64,000 bases of DNA from Ilyomonas limi (lineage in GTDB: Bacteria; Bacteroidota; Bacteroidia; Chitinophagales; Chitinophagaceae): positions 139,501 through 203,500 of the forward strand of contig NZ_SZQL01000004.1 of the NCBI RefSeq assembly GCF_005233845.1, given 5' to 3'. Every line of letters begins with the position of its first letter. The first letter of the stretch is position 1. The notes under the pieces are model-generated. The model saw nothing but the letters and a program-made list of their open reading frames with translations. It was not told the origin of the DNA and ran no database searches. Shown here piece after piece: positions 53,617 to 63,039 of this stretch. The position numbers and the translations under genes were made by a program.

Positions 53617-54164
53617 GCCGGCTTATAAATGTCTTTTAAAGTAAAAGATAATTGTAATTGTTTAAAATCAATGGTGTCATTGTCCTGTGTAAAAGCATCG
53701 GTTATCCATTCGCCGTCTTCGGTTTTATGGTAAAATATTATCATTTGCTGCTCTGGTTCTACGCACAAATAATATTGCAGTGTTTCCAGTTTTTGATACT
53801 GAATGAATTTATCTACAAGACTAAATTTTCTTGTTGATTCAGATAATACTTCCACAATCAAAACAGGTTTTTCAGCATAATAGCGTTTTGCATCCTTTTC
53901 GCACACCATTACATCAGGATAAAAATAATTACCGTCGGGTGTACGTACTTTGTAGCTTTCAAAAGTAATAAAATAGTTATCCTTATTCAAAACCCCGCTA
54001 AACAGCAAGATAAACTGCAATACAATATTGTTGTGAAAAATAGATATTCCACGCATTTCATATAAGTTGCCATTAATTAATTCATGCCGTACCTCGCTCT
54101 TTTCTTCAAACAAAAAATAGTCTTCATCGGAGGTAAAATCTATTTTGGTAATCACACGTTTCAT
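53613..54164 (-). CDS. Uma2 family (DUF820) putative PD-(D/E)XK nuclease
   Basis: The protein has 183 residues. DYFLFEEKSEVRHELINGNLYEM is the family start, YFYPDVMVCEKDA holds the first acidic residue and PVLIVEVLSESTRKFSLVDKFIQYQKL the E-V-x-S motif. Such proteins are common in cyanobacteria and Bacteroidota and have a restriction-endonuclease-like fold, but their biological role is unknown. It is the first gene of a two-gene unit with the deacetylase-like gene. Confidence 0.9.
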   Translation of the reverse strand: MKRVITKIDFTSDEDYFLFEEKSEVRHELINGNLYEMRGISIFHNNIVLQFILLFSGVLNKDNYFITFESYKVRTPDGNYFYPDVMVCEKDAKRYYAEKPVLIVEVLSESTRKFSLVDKFIQYQKLETLQYYLCVEPEQQMIIFYHKTEDGEWITDAFTQDNDTIDFKQLQLSFTLKDIYKPA

Positions 54165-54352
54165 ACTGCTGTTTTCGGTTGTTCAAATATAAGCATAACT
54201 CCCTGCTGCCAGTTTTATTTATGGGTAATTCCTGTACACTTATCCTCAATTCTCACGCGACCAACTGTTTTGGCTATTTTTTAACCACCTGCTTAACCAA
54301 TTCAGTTATTTTTGCTCGCCTTAAAATTAAATATTTAAGGAACCAACAGGAT

Positions 54353-55150
54353 ATGAACAACTGCGTAATAAAAAATTTTTTGCTCGCTACGCTATTTATA
54401 ATTCCGGCTTTTTTGGTGCATGCCCAGCAAGATACAACAGCTGCCGCTAAGATGCTTGCTGATACTACTACGCCTGTAAAAAAGAAAAAGGCCTGGCAAA
54501 AGCTCGACCTTAGCAACCGTCCCAACGATCATTTGATGATTCAGTACGGTATGGATAGCTGGGGAAATGTACCTGATAGCATTAACACGTCTGGCTTTTC
54601 GCGTCACTTCAATATATATGCTATGATTGACAAGCCTTTCAAAAACAATCCGCACATGAGTATAGGTGTTGGCTTAGGCATTGGTAGCAGCAATATTTTT
54701 TTCAGCGATACGTATGTCAATCTAAAATCGCCAACCACTACATTGCCATTTACCAATGTAACGCTCAGCGATGCCAACCATTATAAGAAGTTTAAACTTA
54801 CTACGGTGTATGCAGAACTGCCGGTAGAATTGCGCCTGGTGGGCAACCCCGTAATGCCCGATAAAGGTTTTAAAGCGGCATTAGGGGTTAAAGTGGGTAC
54901 ACTGCTCGACCAGCATACCAAAGGCAAAAATGCCATAAATAGTAGCGGTAACACCATCTACGGCACCAAGTACATTGTGAAGGAAAAAGACAAACGTTTT
55001 GTCAATTCTACGCGCGTAGCGGTTACCGGCCGTATTGGCATTGGCAATTTCTCCATAGACGGAGCATACCAGGTTACCAATTTCCTCAAAACAGGCGTTG
55101 GCCCGGTCATTCACCCGTATTCTATCGGGCTTACAATCAGCGGATTATAA
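54353..55150 (+). CDS. Outer membrane beta-barrel protein
   Basis: The protein has 265 residues from the ATG at 54353. The signal peptide ends IIPAFLVHAQ. A basic segment (TPVKKKKAWQKLDLSNRPNDHLMIQYG) follows, then barrel strands: HMSIGVGLGIGSSNIFF, TVYAELPVELRLVGNP, FKAALGVKVGTLLDQHTKG, TRVAVTGRIGIGNFSIDGAYQ and the end HPYSIGLTISGL. It fits the small outer membrane protein group without a known ligand. The terminator at 55172 follows. Confidence 0.8.
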   Translation: MNNCVIKNFLLATLFIIPAFLVHAQQDTTAAAKMLADTTTPVKKKKAWQKLDLSNRPNDHLMIQYGMDSWGNVPDSINTSGFSRHFNIYAMIDKPFKNNPHMSIGVGLGIGSSNIFFSDTYVNLKSPTTTLPFTNVTLSDANHYKKFKLTTVYAELPVELRLVGNPVMPDKGFKAALGVKVGTLLDQHTKGKNAINSSGNTIYGTKYIVKEKDKRFVNSTRVAVTGRIGIGNFSIDGAYQVTNFLKTGVGPVIHPYSIGLTISGL

Positions 55151-55171
55151 GTTTTGTATAAATATACCCGG

Positions 55172-55209
55172 TGCCACTGCATACGAATACATGCAGTGGC
55201 ATTTTTATT
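55172..55209 (+). terminator. Intrinsic terminator after the outer membrane protein gene
   Basis: Perfect 11-base stems TGCCACTGCAT (55172-55182) and ATGCAGTGGCA (55191-55201), loop of 8, then TTTTTATTT. Confidence 0.85.
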
Positions 55210-55415
55210 TGCTTTTCATAAGCATAGTACCCATTTGTGCATATCTGTCCATTCGCAACCAAACAACAACTTTAAACATCAGGCATTAAGCCTTAAACTG
55301 TATTCCCTGCTTCTTGCCCTTAATCCCTTCTTGCTTTATTCCTTTTTTCGGTTCAATTTTGGCATTTGATTTTATTTCAAAAATGATTTTGCTTTTATAA
55401 AAAAATAATTACGCC

Positions 55416-56606
55416 TTGATAGATAAACAACAAAAAGTAAAACACGCAGAAAGAGCCATTTTGGTTGGATTGATACAAAAAGACCAAACCGATGTGCAGG
55501 CGCATGAATATATGGATGAGCTGGCTTTTCTTGCTGAAACGGCTGGCGCAAAGGCTGTTAAACGCTTTACGCAACGGCTGGCACACCCCGACAGCCGCAC
55601 GTTTGTAGGCCGCGGCAAGCTGGAAGAGATAAAAAATTATGTTGCCAGCAAGCACATAGATATTGCCATTTTTGACGATGAGCTGACCGGCTCGCAGATA
55701 GCCAACATCGAAAAAGAACTGGGTATTAAAACTATAGACCGCAGCGACTTGATTCTGGACATCTTTGCCCGCCGTGCCCGCACCGCGCAAGCTAAGGTGC
55801 AGGTGGAACTGGCACAATATCAATACATTCTTCCCAGATTGCGTGGTATGTGGCAGCACCTGGAGCGGCAGGGCGGTGGTATTGGTTCGCGCGGCCCTGG
55901 TGAAACAGAAATTGAAACCGACCGCCGTATTGTAAAAGATAAGATTTCGCTGCTCCGTAAAAGACTCATAGAAATAGATAAACAATCTTCTACGCAGCGC
56001 AAGGAGCGTGGCGAATTAATCCGCGTATCGCTCGTGGGCTATACCAATGTGGGCAAAAGCACCATCATGAATTTATTAAGTAAGAGTGAGGTTTTTGCTG
56101 AAAATAAACTTTTTGCTACGCTGGATACGACTACGCGTAAGATTGTTTATGAAGGCACCCCTTTTTTGCTGAGCGATACGGTGGGCTTCATCCGCAAGTT
56201 GCCACACCATTTGGTAGAAAGTTTTAAAAGCACGCTGGACGAAGTGCGTGAAGCGGATATTTTGCTGCATGTAGTAGATATTTCGCATCCGCAGTTTGAA
56301 GAGCACATGGGCGTAGTAAACAAAACCTTGCAGGAGTTACATGCTTTTGACAAGCCAATACTAACCATCTTCAACAAGATGGATTTGTATGAGCAAAAAA
56401 CATTTGACGAATGGCTGAACGACGATATCAAGGAAGAAATACTGCGCGATTTAAAGGAGAAATGGGAACGTGCAACAGATGGCAACTGCATCTTTATTTC
56501 GGCAACTGAGCGTATGAATATTGATGCCTTGCGCGATATGATCTTAAATAAAGTAAGAGCAATGTACCGCATTCGTTACCCGTATAAAACAGAGTTTTAT
56601 TACTAA
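55416..56606 (+). CDS. hflX: GTPase HflX, probable TTG start
   Basis: The protein has 396 residues. The N-terminal HflX domain contains RFTQRLAHPDSRTFVGRGKLEEI, and the linker has the family signature GGGIGSRGPGETEIETDRR. The G domain has GYTNVGKSTIMNLL (G1), DTVGFIRKLPHHLVESFKSTL (G3) and FNKMD (G4). HflX splits stalled ribosomes. A stop (TAA, 55398-55400) lies just upstream in frame and no ATG occurs before the domain, so the TTG at 55416 is the only reasonable start. Confidence 0.95.
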   Translation: MIDKQQKVKHAERAILVGLIQKDQTDVQAHEYMDELAFLAETAGAKAVKRFTQRLAHPDSRTFVGRGKLEEIKNYVASKHIDIAIFDDELTGSQIANIEKELGIKTIDRSDLILDIFARRARTAQAKVQVELAQYQYILPRLRGMWQHLERQGGGIGSRGPGETEIETDRRIVKDKISLLRKRLIEIDKQSSTQRKERGELIRVSLVGYTNVGKSTIMNLLSKSEVFAENKLFATLDTTTRKIVYEGTPFLLSDTVGFIRKLPHHLVESFKSTLDEVREADILLHVVDISHPQFEEHMGVVNKTLQELHAFDKPILTIFNKMDLYEQKTFDEWLNDDIKEEILRDLKEKWERATDGNCIFISATERMNIDALRDMILNKVRAMYRIRYPYKTEFYY

Positions 56607-56969
56607 AATGCTCGTGGTTTAAAACCAACAACACTTAGTTAAAAGGGAGTGCTATTTTAAGTAGTATTTGGCTCCTTCAGGATTAAGCTGTATTTATTAG
56701 TTTATATAACTTCAATAACGCTGTTATCGCTTTGGTATTTTATGCCTCGAAGCCTGCCATGATTGTAGCAGAAGATTTAAATGAATGTACTTTAAATCCT
56801 GTAATGGTGAAATGATAAACCCTGGGGCATAAGCATTTCGCAGGATAAAAGCCTAATTATCATAGAAATATCATTTTATCCTTTAAAACCACCGCAAATA
56901 TTATTTATAGATTTATTCCATTTTTCCATCGGAATAATCGTTGTTTCTTTGCGGTTCTAAATTTACCTG
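56607..56969. other. Intergenic region between hflX and bshA
   Basis: 363 bases without a gene or recognised structure. A TTTCTTTG at 56944-56951 lies 19 bases before the bshA ATG and may be its -7 element. Confidence 0.35.
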
Positions 56970-58127
56970 ATGCGAATAGGAATTGTTTGTTATCCTACTT
57001 TTGGCGGCAGTGGTGTACTGGCAACAGAGCTTGGTAAAGCACTTGCCGATAAAGGACACCATGTACATTTTATTACTTACCAGCAACCGGTGCGGTTGAA
57101 TGTTTTTAATACCAATATTTTTTACCACGAAGTGCATGTGCCTACGTATCCATTGTTTGATTATCCGCCATACGAAGTAGCACTTGCCAGCAGTATGGTA
57201 GATGTAATTATGAATCACGATCTCGATTTGCTGCACGTGCATTATGCCATACCACATGCTTCGGCGGCTTTTATGGCTAAGCAAATTGTAAGAAAAAGTG
57301 GTCGCGATATTCCGGTGATTACTACGCTGCATGGCACCGACATTACGCTGGTGGGCAGAGATAAAACCTACGAGCCGGTAGTTACTTTCTCTATTAATGA
57401 AAGTGATGCTATTACGGCGGTATCGCAAAACTTGCGGCAGGAAACATATTCTTCTTTTACTATCACCAAAGAAATAGATGTCATTTACAACTTTGTAGAT
57501 GTAAGCCGTTTTAGTAAAAAACCTATTGATGCTTTCCGGAAAGTTATTTCGCCGCATGGCGAAAAAGTACTGGTGCACGCTTCCAACTTTCGTAAAATAA
57601 AAAGGGTGGAGGATGTGATAAAAATATTTGCAGCGGTACGCAAGCAAATACCTGCTAAATTGTTGATGATTGGCGATGGCCCCGAGCGCCCCGGCTGCGA
57701 AACACTGGCAAGGCGGTTAAAGGTGCATGATGACATACGTTTTTTGGGCAAGCAGGAGCAAATGGAAGAGATATTTGCAGTATCCGATTTGTTTTTGTTG
57801 CCTTCGGAATACGAAAGCTTTGGCTTAGCTGCATTGGAAGCCATGGCGGCGCACATGCCGGTGATAAGCTCTAATGCGGGTGGCTTGCCGGAGATTAATA
57901 TAGATGGCGTAACCGGCTATCTGGCAGATGTGGGTGATACTGCTACAATGAGTAAGTATGCTATTAAATTGTTGAGTGATGATGAATTGCTAAACACCTT
58001 TAAGCAACAAGCATTCGATAATGCCTGCAAATATGATATTCACAACATTGTACCGCAGTACGAAGAATTGTACAGCCGTTTTTGTACCATGGAGTGCAGC
58101 AAAGCCGAAGACGAAGAAGGATATTAG
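56970..58127 (+). CDS. bshA: N-acetyl-alpha-D-glucosaminyl L-malate synthase
   Basis: The protein has 385 residues, a GT4 glycosyltransferase. RIGIVCYPTFGGSGVLATELGKALA is the BshA-specific N-terminus. LLHVHYAIPHASAAFMAK, TLHGTDITLVGRDKTY and INESDAITAVSQNLR match the acceptor side; MIGDGPERPG and PSEYESFGLAALEAMAAHMPVISSNAGGLPE match the UDP-sugar side. It makes the first intermediate of bacillithiol, the low-molecular-weight thiol of many Bacteroidota. The other bsh genes are elsewhere. Confidence 0.96.
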   Translation: MRIGIVCYPTFGGSGVLATELGKALADKGHHVHFITYQQPVRLNVFNTNIFYHEVHVPTYPLFDYPPYEVALASSMVDVIMNHDLDLLHVHYAIPHASAAFMAKQIVRKSGRDIPVITTLHGTDITLVGRDKTYEPVVTFSINESDAITAVSQNLRQETYSSFTITKEIDVIYNFVDVSRFSKKPIDAFRKVISPHGEKVLVHASNFRKIKRVEDVIKIFAAVRKQIPAKLLMIGDGPERPGCETLARRLKVHDDIRFLGKQEQMEEIFAVSDLFLLPSEYESFGLAALEAMAAHMPVISSNAGGLPEINIDGVTGYLADVGDTATMSKYAIKLLSDDELLNTFKQQAFDNACKYDIHNIVPQYEELYSRFCTMECSKAEDEEGY

Positions 58128-58211
58128 TGGTATGCTAAAGTCAATAAGGTTGCTATGTAAAGGCTTTGGGCTATAAACAAACTATTGCAGGTTATTCAAC
58201 CTGAAAGTAAA

Positions 58212-58609
58212 CTACCAGATTACTTTCAAACCATCTTCTTTATACAGTTGTATATTTTGATTGTTGCTTATTAGTGTGTAGTTGTTATTGATAGCAATCC
58301 ATATCAGCATACGGTCAAAAGGATCTTTGTGATGGATAGCGGTGAGGTGAAAAAGCGAACTACTGTCATTTATAGAAAGGTTTTCAAGTCTAAAGCCGGG
58401 ATCAATAATTAACTGAGGTAAATCATCCGGCTGCAGATTGCCCAAACCAAGTTTATTGGAGTTGTATTTTATTGAAATTTCCTACAAGTTGACTGCACTT
58501 GTAATTATCGTGTCTGCGTATCAGAAAGAATTTGCTGAACTGTTTGAGATAGCTTTTCAGGTTCAAACAACAACCAGATAATAACATGTGTATCCAACAG
58601 ATAAATCAT
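58212..58609 (-). pseudogene. VapC-type PIN toxin, broken by a frameshift and a nonsense codon
   Basis: The N-terminal 34 residues start at 58609 (MIYLLDTHVIIWLLFEPEKL...SDTQTR) and hit a stop at 58505-58507. A different frame continues with IITSAVNL, a stop at 58482-58484 where a tryptophan is normal (NLWEISIK in the family), then EISIKYNSNKLGLGNLQPDD and the family's C-terminal part with MHHRDPFDR-like HHKDPFDRMLIWIAI. So the gene has one frameshift and one stop. Full-length toxins have about 130 residues. The start overlaps the stop of the intact antitoxin gene (ATGA). The RNase is presumably inactive. Confidence 0.88.
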
Positions 58610-58836
58610 ATTTCAAATTCTTCTTCGGTTGTAATATTAAAATCGTCCGACATAAAGTATTCCTTCCCTTCTAAAATTCCTAATTTCCGCTGAGGTACAT
58701 TTTCATCTTTTGGTACCAATAAGGCTTTTATTTCTTTTTTCCTGCAATATGTAATGCCTGTTTTTTCACCTTTTTCTACATACTTCAAGGCTTCTAAAAG
58801 GTGTGTTTTCAATTCACCTATGCTCATTGTTTTCAT
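58606..58836 (-). CDS. Antitoxin of the Phd/YefM-like family
   Basis: The protein has 76 residues. MKTMSIGELKTHLLEALKYVEKGEKTGIT and CRKKEIKALLVPKDE form the usual Phd/YefM-type DNA-binding and toxin-contact fold. An acidic tail (EEEFEI) follows. It sits directly upstream of the broken VapC gene, with a 4-base overlap. It may still autoregulate its promoter or protect against related toxins, but its own toxin is lost. Confidence 0.88.
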   Translation of the reverse strand: MKTMSIGELKTHLLEALKYVEKGEKTGITYCRKKEIKALLVPKDENVPQRKLGILEGKEYFMSDDFNITTEEEFEI

Positions 58837-58914
58837 AAAATGCCTTTTTCAAAAGTAAACTTTATTTGTCAGGTTTATAAGCGGTTGTCATTATCCTGTA
58901 TATTCCATACACTC

Positions 58915-58966
58915 ATTAATAACCAAAAAAGCGCTTCTGCAAGGAAGCGCTTTTTTGGTTATTAAT
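58915..58966. terminator. Strong bidirectional terminator (23-bp stem)
   Basis: Perfect 23-base stems at 58915-58937 and 58944-58966 enclose TGCAAG. The A-run of the left arm and the T-run of the right arm allow termination on both strands. It ends the TonB-dependent receptor gene (-), 8 bases after its stop. Confidence 0.9.
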
Positions 58967-58973
58967 ATTCTTT

Positions 58974-61850
58974 TTATAAAACATTAAAACCGATACTTAC
59001 ATAATACAACCCACCTACATAAGGATTGCCAAATGCATTGCGATAGTAATGATTGGTAAGGTTGGTAGCGCCCAGCTTCAACATGCTTTTGGCTTTAATC
59101 AATTTATAGCTGATTTGTGCATCCAAAGTACCAAATGCCGGTATAGTGCCGGTGCCAAAAGTGCCTTGCCAAAATACTTTATCCTGCCACTTGTAAATAA
59201 TATTATATCCTAAACCTTTAAACACGTTATCGTTGGAAAAACCAATGTTGTAGCGGTATTTTGGCGTATTAAAAAAAGTAACTAATCCTGCCGGAACGTC
59301 GTGCAACTCATCTGAATAAACATTACCGCTTAACAGGTAGCCTTTATTAAATTTATAATCCAAACCAATACCCCAGCCAGTAGCTTTAACGGGGGTATTG
59401 CTGTTGGTAACAAACGAAAAGTTGGATGAAGTAAAAGGACTTGCCAACTCAACAACCGAAGTGGCAGGATTGCCGCTTGCACCTCTGGCCACAGCTACAC
59501 GTGCAATAAAATCGTTGTATTTGCTGCTGTAGAAATAAGCATCAATGAGTAATTGTTTGGCAATAACACCGCGATAACCTATTTCAAAAGATTCTACTGT
59601 TTCGGGCTTTACGGTGGTAAACTGATAAGCCTGCAATTTGGTTGGATCGCCGGTACTACGGAAGGCTGCTATACTGGTGGCAGTATATACCGGATTGGTA
59701 TCGAAATGATAAAAAGCGGCAAAAGAAGGCAAACCACCAATCAGCTTGCTGCCGGGCGAATTGAGGTTGATATATTGATCTTGATTATCAGGAAAACGAT
59801 ATGCCTGCTGGTAAGATAAGCGAATATTGTTGTCGGTAGCTACTTTTATGGAAGCTGCAAAGCGTGGTGTAAACCGGCCTTTGAAATTTTCGTTCTTATC
59901 ATACCGTCCGCTGGCTGTCAGCTTCAATACATCTTTAAATAACTGCTTTTGCAATTGCAGGTAAGCGCCGTATTCATTTATCTTGATTGGCCCAGCGGTA
60001 TCGGCAAATATGGTTCCTTTGGAATCGAGATTGTACAGCCGGTAGCTGGCGCCAACTAATACGTCAATCACTTTTACATATTGACTTACATTTAATTGCC
60101 CTTCCGCCTGGTACAAGTCAGATTGGTCGGCAAATTGAGCGCCGCCATGGCCAATAGGTAATGACTTAGCTTTATCAAAAGCCTGATTGAAATTGGTACT
60201 GCCCGGCAAAAAGCGGCCAGAATCGGCTTTGGAGCGTGCGTAAGCATGGGCTTGATCTGCAGGTGTTCCCTGGAGAACGGCACCAGAATAATTGCCGACA
60301 TATTGTGCAAACCAATCTGCATCAGGTTTCCACGCATTGTTAACGGTAAGTGCGGCAATAGTAGAGGCATAAGAATCTCCCGAATTTTCCTGCGTGGTAT
60401 AAGCTCTCACAAACCAGTTGCTGCTTCTTACTTCCAGGCGGTACTGACCCATTGTAAAGTTTTTAAGTGAGTAACGGTCTGCGCCGGTGTACACTGTTGA
60501 GCCCATACCCCAGTTGCCGGTTAAAGAAGCTTCGGTGTTGCTATTCAATTTGTAATATAAACCACCGGACACTTTTACATTATACGTATTGTAGTCCACC
60601 AAATCAACTTCATCATAACCGGTGCGGCTTACATTCTGCGGATTTCCTTGTGCATCAACATAAATATTGTTTTCAAGGCCAGCCGCAAATGGTCTGAGCG
60701 GCGCAAGGCTGGGGTCTGTTGATGTGGCAAAATAGTTGATTATCTCGGCTTGTGTAGGCGGACGTCCATAAGCCTGTGTAAGCGCGGCTGTAACCGGCGC
60801 TAATGCCGGATTTGACGGACCAAACACCACAGCCTGCGCAAACGCATTCATACTTGCGCTGGCTTCATCGCCAAACACATTTACACCATCATAGTTGGGG
60901 TCGGTAGTCCGGTTACCCGCTTTTGTATTACTCAATACATTGTTGCGGGCCAGGTTGGTTTTGTCATTCGCTACCCAATCGTTTGCTTTTATAAACTGGC
61001 TGCCGATTTTAAAAGCAAACTTGTCAGATACTTTTTTGCCCCACCTGAAGCTAATATCATGATATGGCGTAGCCTTATGCCGCGGATCGCCAACGTGCAT
61101 AATGCCCTCTTTTACCTGTGCACTAAAACCCTGGTATTTGAATGGGTTTTTGCTGGTAATCAACAGTGTGCCATTCATACCGCCGGAGCCATACAGTGCA
61201 GATGAGGAGCCAGGCAACAATTCCATATTATCCACATCCAATTCGGTAAGCCCAATGATGCTGCCTACCGAAAAGTTAAGTGCCGGTGCTGCATTATCCA
61301 TACCATCTACAAACTGGTTGAATCGCAGATTGCCGCTGCCATTAAACCCGCGTGTGCTGGGTGTTTTAAAGGTAAAAGAAGAAGTAGTGATGTCCACACC
61401 TTTGAGATTGCCCAGCATATCGTAATACGAAGTAGCTGGCGTATTGCGGATGGCAGTAGCATTTACTCTTTCGATAGATACCGGCGATTCCATAATACGC
61501 TCCGGCACACGGCTGGCGCCTACTACAATCTCTTGTCCTAATGCGTAAGAAGGTGTAAGTGTAATAGATAGTGGCTCGGCAGTACTGCTCACTGTTACCT
61601 CTTTGCTTTCGTAGCTGATAGATGAAATAACAAGGGTTATTGGTAATGCTTGCGTAAAAGATAGTTTGAAAAAGCCTTTATCATCAGTATAAGTACCGAT
61701 GGTGGTGCCTTTTAGCAATACCGATACAGCCGAAAGTGATTCGTTACTTGCTTCGCTTTTGATGGTGCCAGATATTGTATTGGTGTTTTGAGCAATTGCT
61801 TTTGCAGAAATAAACAGTACAAAAAACAAACATGCGTGTACTAATCTCAT
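58974..61850 (-). CDS. Large TonB-dependent receptor with carboxypeptidase-like N-terminal domain
   Basis: The protein has 958 residues. A signal peptide ends ISAKAIAQ. Residues about 25-105 are a carboxypeptidase-regulatory-like (CarboxypepD_reg) domain (TISGTIKSEASNESLSAVSVLLKGTTIGTYTDDKGFFKL). A plug domain follows (RVPERIMESPVSIERVNATAIRNTP, LPGSSSALYGSGGMNGTLLITSKNP), then a barrel to the end. The plug is not SusC-like, and no susD gene is adjacent, so it belongs to the single TonB-receptor type. The substrate is unknown; siderophore, peptide or sugar uptake are possible. No regulator or riboswitch is seen upstream. Confidence 0.9.
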   Translation of the reverse strand: MRLVHACLFFVLFISAKAIAQNTNTISGTIKSEASNESLSAVSVLLKGTTIGTYTDDKGFFKLSFTQALPITLVISSISYESKEVTVSSTAEPLSITLTPSYALGQEIVVGASRVPERIMESPVSIERVNATAIRNTPATSYYDMLGNLKGVDITTSSFTFKTPSTRGFNGSGNLRFNQFVDGMDNAAPALNFSVGSIIGLTELDVDNMELLPGSSSALYGSGGMNGTLLITSKNPFKYQGFSAQVKEGIMHVGDPRHKATPYHDISFRWGKKVSDKFAFKIGSQFIKANDWVANDKTNLARNNVLSNTKAGNRTTDPNYDGVNVFGDEASASMNAFAQAVVFGPSNPALAPVTAALTQAYGRPPTQAEIINYFATSTDPSLAPLRPFAAGLENNIYVDAQGNPQNVSRTGYDEVDLVDYNTYNVKVSGGLYYKLNSNTEASLTGNWGMGSTVYTGADRYSLKNFTMGQYRLEVRSSNWFVRAYTTQENSGDSYASTIAALTVNNAWKPDADWFAQYVGNYSGAVLQGTPADQAHAYARSKADSGRFLPGSTNFNQAFDKAKSLPIGHGGAQFADQSDLYQAEGQLNVSQYVKVIDVLVGASYRLYNLDSKGTIFADTAGPIKINEYGAYLQLQKQLFKDVLKLTASGRYDKNENFKGRFTPRFAASIKVATDNNIRLSYQQAYRFPDNQDQYINLNSPGSKLIGGLPSFAAFYHFDTNPVYTATSIAAFRSTGDPTKLQAYQFTTVKPETVESFEIGYRGVIAKQLLIDAYFYSSKYNDFIARVAVARGASGNPATSVVELASPFTSSNFSFVTNSNTPVKATGWGIGLDYKFNKGYLLSGNVYSDELHDVPAGLVTFFNTPKYRYNIGFSNDNVFKGLGYNIIYKWQDKVFWQGTFGTGTIPAFGTLDAQISYKLIKAKSMLKLGATNLTNHYYRNAFGNPYVGGLYYVSIGFNVL

Positions 61851-62027
61851 AAAGCAGTTTTTATATGTTAAGCAAAATAGGGATTGTTGGTAATTTGATA
61901 AGCAAATTAGTTATATTTTCTCATTATTTACCTGGCTTATTTATAGCATAATTGCATACCCGGATTATGTAGATAATTGGTTGAAATTTCCTTTCTGTAA
62001 ATAAAAGTGAAATACGTGGCGGCGCTT

Positions 62028-62035
62028 TACTTTTG
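62028..62035 (+). promoter_or_regulatory. -7 element TACTTTTG of purC
   Basis: TACTTTTG fits TAnnTTTG, 4 bases before the ATG at 62040. The -33 element is not clear, so the call rests on one half-site. Confidence 0.35.
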
Positions 62036-62039
62036 CAGT

Positions 62040-62963
62040 ATGATGTCCCACCAGTTTACCAATCAAACGGCCTTTTACAAAGGCAAAGTAAGAGACGTAT
62101 ATTACATAGGCAACGACCGGCTGGTAATGATTGCCAGCAACCGTATTTCTGCTTTTGATGTAATACTGCCGCGACCAATTCCTTACAAAGGGCAGGTGCT
62201 CAATCAGGTTGCTGCATATATGCTGAATGCAACGAAAGACATTTGCCCCAACTGGCTAATAGCTACACCGGCACCCACGGCTGCTGTGGGCAAAAGATGC
62301 GAACCTTTTAAAATAGAAATGGTTGTTCGTGGTAATCTTACCGGCCATGCATGGCGCACTTACAGCAGCGGTAAGCGTACACTTTGTGGCGTGCCATTGC
62401 CTGATGGAATGAAAGAGAACGGTTTTTTCCCAACACCTATCATCACCCCTTCTACCAAAGCTGCCGAAGGGCATGATGAGGATATTGCCAAAGAGGAAAT
62501 TATTAAGACCGCACTGGCTACTGAAGAAGAATGGAACACGCTCCAAAACTATGCGCTGCAACTGTTTGAACGTGGCAAACAAATAGCTGCACAGCGTGGT
62601 TTGATATTGGTAGATACGAAGTATGAGTTTGGTAAAATAGGTGATGAAATATATTTAATGGATGAAGTACACACGCCCGATTCGTCGCGCTATTTTTATG
62701 CAGATGGCTTTGAGGAAAGACAGGCGAAAGGGGAACGTCAAAAACAATTGAGCAAAGAGTTTGTGCGCGAGTGGCTGATTGCAAACAACTTCATGGGCAA
62801 AGAAGGACAAACCGTTCCGCCTATGAGCGATGAGTGGGTAAACACTATCAGTAAGCGCTATATAGAACTGTATGAACAGGTAATTGGAGAACCTTTTACA
62901 CCTGTTGATATGAGCGATGAAGAAGTGTATGAAAGGGTGGAAGCCTATTTAAAAAATAGATGA
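62040..62963 (+). CDS. purC: Phosphoribosylaminoimidazole-succinocarboxamide synthase
   Basis: The protein has 307 residues. [43 protein letters not shown] is the ATP-binding start. [36 protein letters not shown] and [32 protein letters not shown] are the catalytic blocks. It joins aspartate to CAIR in purine synthesis. Two ATGs in a row (62040 and 62043) could serve as start. The longer frame from 62007 is rejected because it precedes the promoter-like element. No other pur genes are near. Confidence 0.96.
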   Translation: MMSHQFTNQTAFYKGKVRDVYYIGNDRLVMIASNRISAFDVILPRPIPYKGQVLNQVAAYMLNATKDICPNWLIATPAPTAAVGKRCEPFKIEMVVRGNLTGHAWRTYSSGKRTLCGVPLPDGMKENGFFPTPIITPSTKAAEGHDEDIAKEEIIKTALATEEEWNTLQNYALQLFERGKQIAAQRGLILVDTKYEFGKIGDEIYLMDEVHTPDSSRYFYADGFEERQAKGERQKQLSKEFVREWLIANNFMGKEGQTVPPMSDEWVNTISKRYIELYEQVIGEPFTPVDMSDEEVYERVEAYLKNR

Positions 62964-63039
62964 TAGTTATTGGGATATAGATGACAGATTGGAACCAACT
63001 TCAATTGCAACTTACTGTTAGAAGTTATTCTATATTTTG

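Noticed and set aside
55395-55985. Minus-strand open frame of 196 codons
   Set aside because: Antisense to hflX, whose HflX-domain and linker motifs are intact in the plus frame.
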